A stretch of DNA of 9,687 bases. It comes from an uncultured Clostridia bacterium. GTDB lineage: Bacteria; Bacillota; Clostridia; UBA1381. Of this stretch, positions 7,014-9,687 are shown piece after piece. The notes beneath the pieces are model-generated. The model was not told where the DNA came from. It searched no databases and saw nothing but the letters and a program-made list of their open reading frames with translations. How positions within the stretch are numbered: position 1 is the stretch's first letter; each line of letters starts with the position of its first letter. The DNA lies in NCBI GenBank assembly GCA_910585485.1, contig CAJUEZ010000060.1:1-9687 (forward strand), in the 5' to 3' direction. Both the position numbers and the translations under genes were made by a program.

Positions 7014-7131
7014 GATATTCCATTCTCCTCTCAAACTTATAGAGAAAACATACAAGAAACGCTCGTTTTCATTGAATGTGAGCAGTATGTCCCTTCAGTT
7101 TCACTAATCTCGTCTGTCTAATCTGTTCTAT

Positions 7132-7160
7132 ATTATAGCATACAGACAAAGAAATTGCAA
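7132..7160 (-). promoter_or_regulatory. Promoter of the trpDCFA operon
   Basis: On the minus strand TTGCAA (7155-7160) is followed by 17 bases and a perfect TATAAT (7132-7137), with TG at the extended -10 position (TGC before the box). Transcription should begin near 7125, giving a leader of about 110 bases before trpD. The leader has no Trp codon, no T-box core and no convincing attenuator with a U run, so any tryptophan control is more likely to act on the DNA or from outside this region. Confidence 0.82.
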
Positions 7161-7203
7161 TAGCGCCCGGTTTAATTTTTATGGATTATTTTTTTGTTTA
7201 CTC

Positions 7204-7232
7204 TTGTAATGTTTGTTTAAATATTGTATAAT
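7204..7232 (+). promoter_or_regulatory. Promoter of the iron alcohol dehydrogenase gene
   Basis: TTGTAA (7204-7209), a 17-base spacer and TATAAT (7227-7232), all on the plus strand, divergent from the trp promoter whose -35 ends at 7160. The leader is about 25 bases and contains GAGGTG (7251-7256), 6 bases before the ATG. The -10 lies inside an inverted repeat. Confidence 0.8.
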
Positions 7233-7250
7233 AATTGTATTAATCAAACA
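7210..7250. repeat. Imperfect inverted repeat over the adh promoter, candidate operator
   Basis: Arms TGTTTGTTTAA (7210-7220) and TTAATCAAACA (7240-7250) are inverted complements at 10 of 11 positions, centred 30 bases apart with the -10 box between them. The left arm is upstream of the transcription start, so it cannot act as an RNA hairpin of this transcript; a protein-binding site is the better reading. ATTGTAT also occurs twice inside (7223-7229, 7234-7240), 11 bases apart. No regulator can be named. Confidence 0.45.
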
Positions 7251-7262
7251 GAGGTGAAATAA

Positions 7263-8405
7263 ATGAAAAGCTTCGATATACGAACAAAAATTTATTTTGG
7301 AGACAACGCTCTTGACAGACTTTCCGATTTGCCGTACAAAAAGGCTTTTATAATCACAGACCCATTTGTCGCAAAAAGCGGAATGCTCCAAATGATTACT
7401 ATAAGATTAAACGATGGATACACTGAATTTGAAGTGTTTTCAGATGTTGTTCCCGACCCGCCTATAGAAAAAATTTCAATAGGTGTAAAAGCCATGCTTG
7501 AATATGACCCTGATGTTGTTATAGCCATAGGCGGCGGCAGCGCTATTGACAGCGCAAAATCAATTCGTGAATTTGCCGCAAGAGCGACAAAAAAAGATAT
7601 TGCTCTGATTGCCATTCCCACAACGTCCGGAACAGGCTCTGAAGTAACCTCATTCGCGGTAGTTTCAGACCCTTCAAACGATATAAAGTATCCGCTTGTC
7701 TCGGACAGCATGCTTCCCACAGAAGCGATTTTGGACGCGGATCTTGTAAAAAGCGTTCCCGCAAACGTTACCGCGGACACAGGAATGGATGTTCTTACTC
7801 ACGCTATTGAAGCGTATGTCAGCATTAATAATAACGAGTTTTCCGCGGCGCTCGCTGAAAAAGCGATTGAAATATGCGGTACTTTTCTACTTAGGTCATA
7901 CCTTGACAACAACGATTCTCACGCGCGTCAGAAAATGCACGTCGCATCATGTTTGGCCGGTCTCGCGTTTAACAGCGCATCGTTGGGACTTAACCACGGT
8001 ATAGCGCACGCTGTCGGTGCGAAATTCCATATTCCTCACGGACGCTCAAACGCTATGCTTCTTCCTCACGTTATAGAATATAACTCCGGAATCAACAAGC
8101 ACTCAAAGAGTCAGAAGGAATACCCCAAATGCGTTGAAAAATACGTAAACGTGGCAAAGCTGTTAGGTGTTAATAACTTTAATGAAATAACTACAATCCG
8201 CGCTCTTGTAAGCTGGATTCAGTTTATGCTTAAGGAAATGAATATTCCTATTTCCATTTCTCAGTGCGGCATTGACAGAACAGAATATTTTAATGCCATA
8301 GATTCTATGGCTGAAAAGGCTATAGCGGACGCTTGTACAGCAACGAATCCGCGTGTTCCGACGAAACCCGAGGTTGTTCAGATTCTCGAGCATCTTTACG
8401 AATAA
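7263..8405 (+). CDS. Iron-containing alcohol dehydrogenase, PduQ-like (group III)
   Basis: NAD(P)H-linked, metal-dependent alcohol dehydrogenase of the Fe-ADH family, 380 residues, cytosolic. The nucleotide-binding motif is GGGSAIDSAK (90-99), followed by IPTTSGTGSEVTS (118-130). Metal ligands align with FucO: Asp176 and His180 (GMDVLTH), His245 (LNHGIAH) and His259 (IPHG); His249 matches the second histidine of that motif. The N-terminus (MKSFDIRTKIYFG) and the overall motif series look like 1-propanol dehydrogenase PduQ. No encapsulation-type extension and no microcompartment genes are present here, so a general fermentative ethanol or propanol dehydrogenase is as likely. It has its own promoter and terminator, divergent from trp. 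A role in reoxidising NADH during fermentation is inferred. Confidence 0.92.
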   Translation: MKSFDIRTKIYFGDNALDRLSDLPYKKAFIITDPFVAKSGMLQMITIRLNDGYTEFEVFSDVVPDPPIEKISIGVKAMLEYDPDVVIAIGGGSAIDSAKSIREFAARATKKDIALIAIPTTSGTGSEVTSFAVVSDPSNDIKYPLVSDSMLPTEAILDADLVKSVPANVTADTGMDVLTHAIEAYVSINNNEFSAALAEKAIEICGTFLLRSYLDNNDSHARQKMHVASCLAGLAFNSASLGLNHGIAHAVGAKFHIPHGRSNAMLLPHVIEYNSGINKHSKSQKEYPKCVEKYVNVAKLLGVNNFNEITTIRALVSWIQFMLKEMNIPISISQCGIDRTEYFNAIDSMAEKAIADACTATNPRVPTKPEVVQILEHLYE

Positions 8406-8422
8406 TGCCTACATATAAAATT

Positions 8423-8456
8423 CAGATGCCCGACATACCGCGAACATCTGTTTTTT
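8423..8456 (+). terminator. Intrinsic terminator of the alcohol dehydrogenase gene
   Basis: Stem CAGATG (8423-8428) with CATCTG (8445-8450), a 16-base loop that may pair further inside, then six T residues (8451-8456). It begins about 18 bases after the stop codon. The stem is short but position and T run are right. Confidence 0.75.
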
Positions 8457-8505
8457 ATAATACCACTAATCATTTGATAAGTACATAAACACGGAGGGGA
8501 TAATC

Positions 8506-9687
8506 ATGAATATAGCTTCTGCAAGAAACAGACTGATAAAGCTGACTAAAAGCAATAATTTTATTGAGTGCGGCATGACTGCCGCACTTGGTCTGCTGAT
8601 GATTATACAGCGTTTTCTGACAGGCGGATATAAACCGGTTATGGACGATTGGTTTCTGTATGGCGATTTATATACGACGATTCCATCCAGAGTCGCTCAA
8701 TTTGCTATTCCTAATGAGAAGTTTGCTATACGTCCCGCCGCGGGATTTGTTGACTGTTTTATAAACGCGCCCCTGTTTAAGCATTTATGGATTGCCGAAC
8801 TTTTGGTTACGGCGGCGCTGCTTATCGGAGCATTTCTTATAATAAAAACACTTCGCAAAAACAATGCCGCAGGCGCGGGCTTTTTAATGTGTGTTGTATG
8901 TCTGTTCCCTGTTGGCTTAGAGGCGACATATTGGCTCGCCGCCTCAACACGCGTCGCTTATTCACTTTTATTCATAGGCGCGGCGATATACTCTCTTGAT
9001 TACTATTATAAAACAAAGAAAATCAGAGGCTTAATATCATATTCTGTTCTCGGATTGTTTGCTGTAAGTTTTTATGAGCCGGCGATAGTTATATATATTA
9101 TACTCACGCTTTTTGTGTTATGGTGCGGCTGCAAGGAAAAAAAAGATTTAATTCCTCTTATAATACTCATTGCTCAAATCGCCGCCATAGGTCTTTACTA
9201 TATTCTTAATTCAGACTCCGGAGAGATTGAGTCACGCGGCGGATTCGTCAAACAAAACATATGGGAGCATACTACGCGTATTAGCGCGTTCTTAAAAGAT
9301 ATTCTCGGAAAATACTCAATCGCAATTACAAAGCACGGTTTTAAAAACGGGTTGATGATTATTTTGGGCGGACATAAAATCCTAAAGGTAGGAATTATTG
9401 CATGCCTGTCCGCAATTTTCGGATTGTTTTCGGCTCTCTTTGTCAAAAAGAGAAATTTCTCTTGCAAATTCCTTATATTAGGCATTGTCCTGCTTGTAGG
9501 AGGCGTATCGCTGAACTATCTGCTCGGCTCGGACAGAATCCCACTAAGGCTCGTATTCTTTTCATATCTTGGAATAGGAATTATTATTGACGAACTTCTA
9601 ATTCTACTTCCCAAGACAGTGTGCAAAATCACATGCGGACTATGTGTAACAGTTTTGGCATTTATATTTACTGTCGCGGGAATAGGC
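8506..9687 (+). CDS. Polytopic membrane protein, possible GT-C type glycosyltransferase (partial)
   Basis: An open frame of 394 codons runs off the right edge with no stop, so the C-terminus is missing. The ATG has GGAGGGG (8493-8499) 6 bases upstream. About ten hydrophobic segments are visible, near residues 21-37, 96-114, 124-139, 148-164, 176-190, 193-208, 214-234, 293-312, 321-340 and 346-392 (two). After the first segment, the likely outer loop has MDDWFLYGD (Asp47, Asp48) and then AIRPAAG (Arg76-Pro77). A first-loop Asp-Asp followed by an Arg-Pro is typical of GT-C fold membrane sugar transferases using lipid-phosphate sugars, including GtrII-like proteins. That is pattern-based inference; no family is certain. 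FYEPAIV (189-195) precedes another segment. It follows the adh terminator and probably starts a new unit, perhaps for surface polysaccharide. Confidence 0.75.
   Translation, partial: MNIASARNRLIKLTKSNNFIECGMTAALGLLMIIQRFLTGGYKPVMDDWFLYGDLYTTIPSRVAQFAIPNEKFAIRPAAGFVDCFINAPLFKHLWIAELLVTAALLIGAFLIIKTLRKNNAAGAGFLMCVVCLFPVGLEATYWLAASTRVAYSLLFIGAAIYSLDYYYKTKKIRGLISYSVLGLFAVSFYEPAIVIYIILTLFVLWCGCKEKKDLIPLIILIAQIAAIGLYYILNSDSGEIESRGGFVKQNIWEHTTRISAFLKDILGKYSIAITKHGFKNGLMIILGGHKILKVGIIACLSAIFGLFSALFVKKRNFSCKFLILGIVLLVGGVSLNYLLGSDRIPLRLVFFSYLGIGIIIDELLILLPKTVCKITCGLCVTVLAFIFTVAGIG

Noticed and set aside
7043..7070. GAAAAC/GTTTTC pairing in the trp leader as an attenuator
   Set aside because: Only six mostly A-T pairs with a large loop and no U run after it; too weak to call a terminator.
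6568..7107. 179-codon plus-strand open frame opposite trpD
   Set aside because: Antisense shadow of a conserved enzyme gene; its composition mirrors the trpD codons and no start signal is present.
7014..7125. Possible tryptophan-responsive leader (T-box, TRAP sites or leader peptide) before trpD
   Set aside because: The leader is only about 110 bases, lacks the T-box core, has just three or four scattered (G/T)AG triplets (TRAP needs about eleven regularly spaced), and its one short frame (MKTSVSCMFSL) has no Trp codon and no ribosome binding site.
7204..7250. Rex (redox) operator at the adh promoter
   Set aside because: The TTGTTAA-NNNN-TTAACAA arrangement is not present; only loosely similar AT-rich text.
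8451..8505. Promoter for the membrane protein using TATAAT at 8456-8461
   Set aside because: The box overlaps the adh terminator T run and nothing resembling a -35 box lies 16-18 bases upstream.
1..9687. CRISPR array, insertion sequence, phage or defence system, tRNA or rRNA
   Set aside because: No regular repeats with spacers, transposase, terminal inverted repeats, integrase or RNA-gene motifs were found on either strand.

Overview
The window looks like chromosomal DNA from an endospore-forming Clostridia-type Bacillota (Firmicutes). The sequence is moderately AT-rich and most genes have strong purine-rich ribosome binding sites. It carries a sigma-H (Spo0H) gene, a secreted copper-amine-oxidase-N-domain protein and a PduQ-type iron alcohol dehydrogenase. 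The genus cannot be fixed from sequence reading alone.

Layout. Left edge, plus strand: a 212-residue RpiB/LacA/LacB-family sugar-phosphate isomerase has its own extended -10 promoter and a near-ideal intrinsic terminator. A second hairpin beside that terminator ends transcription arriving from the right on the minus strand. The middle (932 to about 7160) is all minus strand. From a promoter near 7132-7160 the order is trpD, trpC, trpF, trpA, then a secreted protein, then ppa (inorganic pyrophosphatase). These six genes overlap or are separated by 25 bases or fewer, so they form one probable operon. sigH follows with its own consensus promoter, then a small double zinc-ribbon protein. Right of the trp promoter, the plus strand carries a divergent iron-dependent alcohol dehydrogenase with its own promoter and terminator. 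Last comes a polytopic membrane protein, possibly a GT-C glycosyltransferase, cut off by the window edge.

How the genes fit together. TrpD, TrpC, TrpF and TrpA carry anthranilate to the last step of tryptophan synthesis. TrpD releases pyrophosphate, which the Ppa encoded in the same operon could remove. trpE, trpG and trpB are absent. trpF runs directly into trpA with a 26-base overlap where trpB usually sits. The TrpA catalytic residues are intact, so a TrpB from elsewhere in the genome is predicted.

No CRISPR array, insertion sequence, phage gene, tRNA or rRNA was recognised. Most of the window is ordinary core metabolism. The most interesting points are the split trp operon with its tail of unrelated genes, the inverted repeats over the divergent trp/adh promoters, the uncharacterised N-terminal region of the secreted protein, and the truncated membrane protein.
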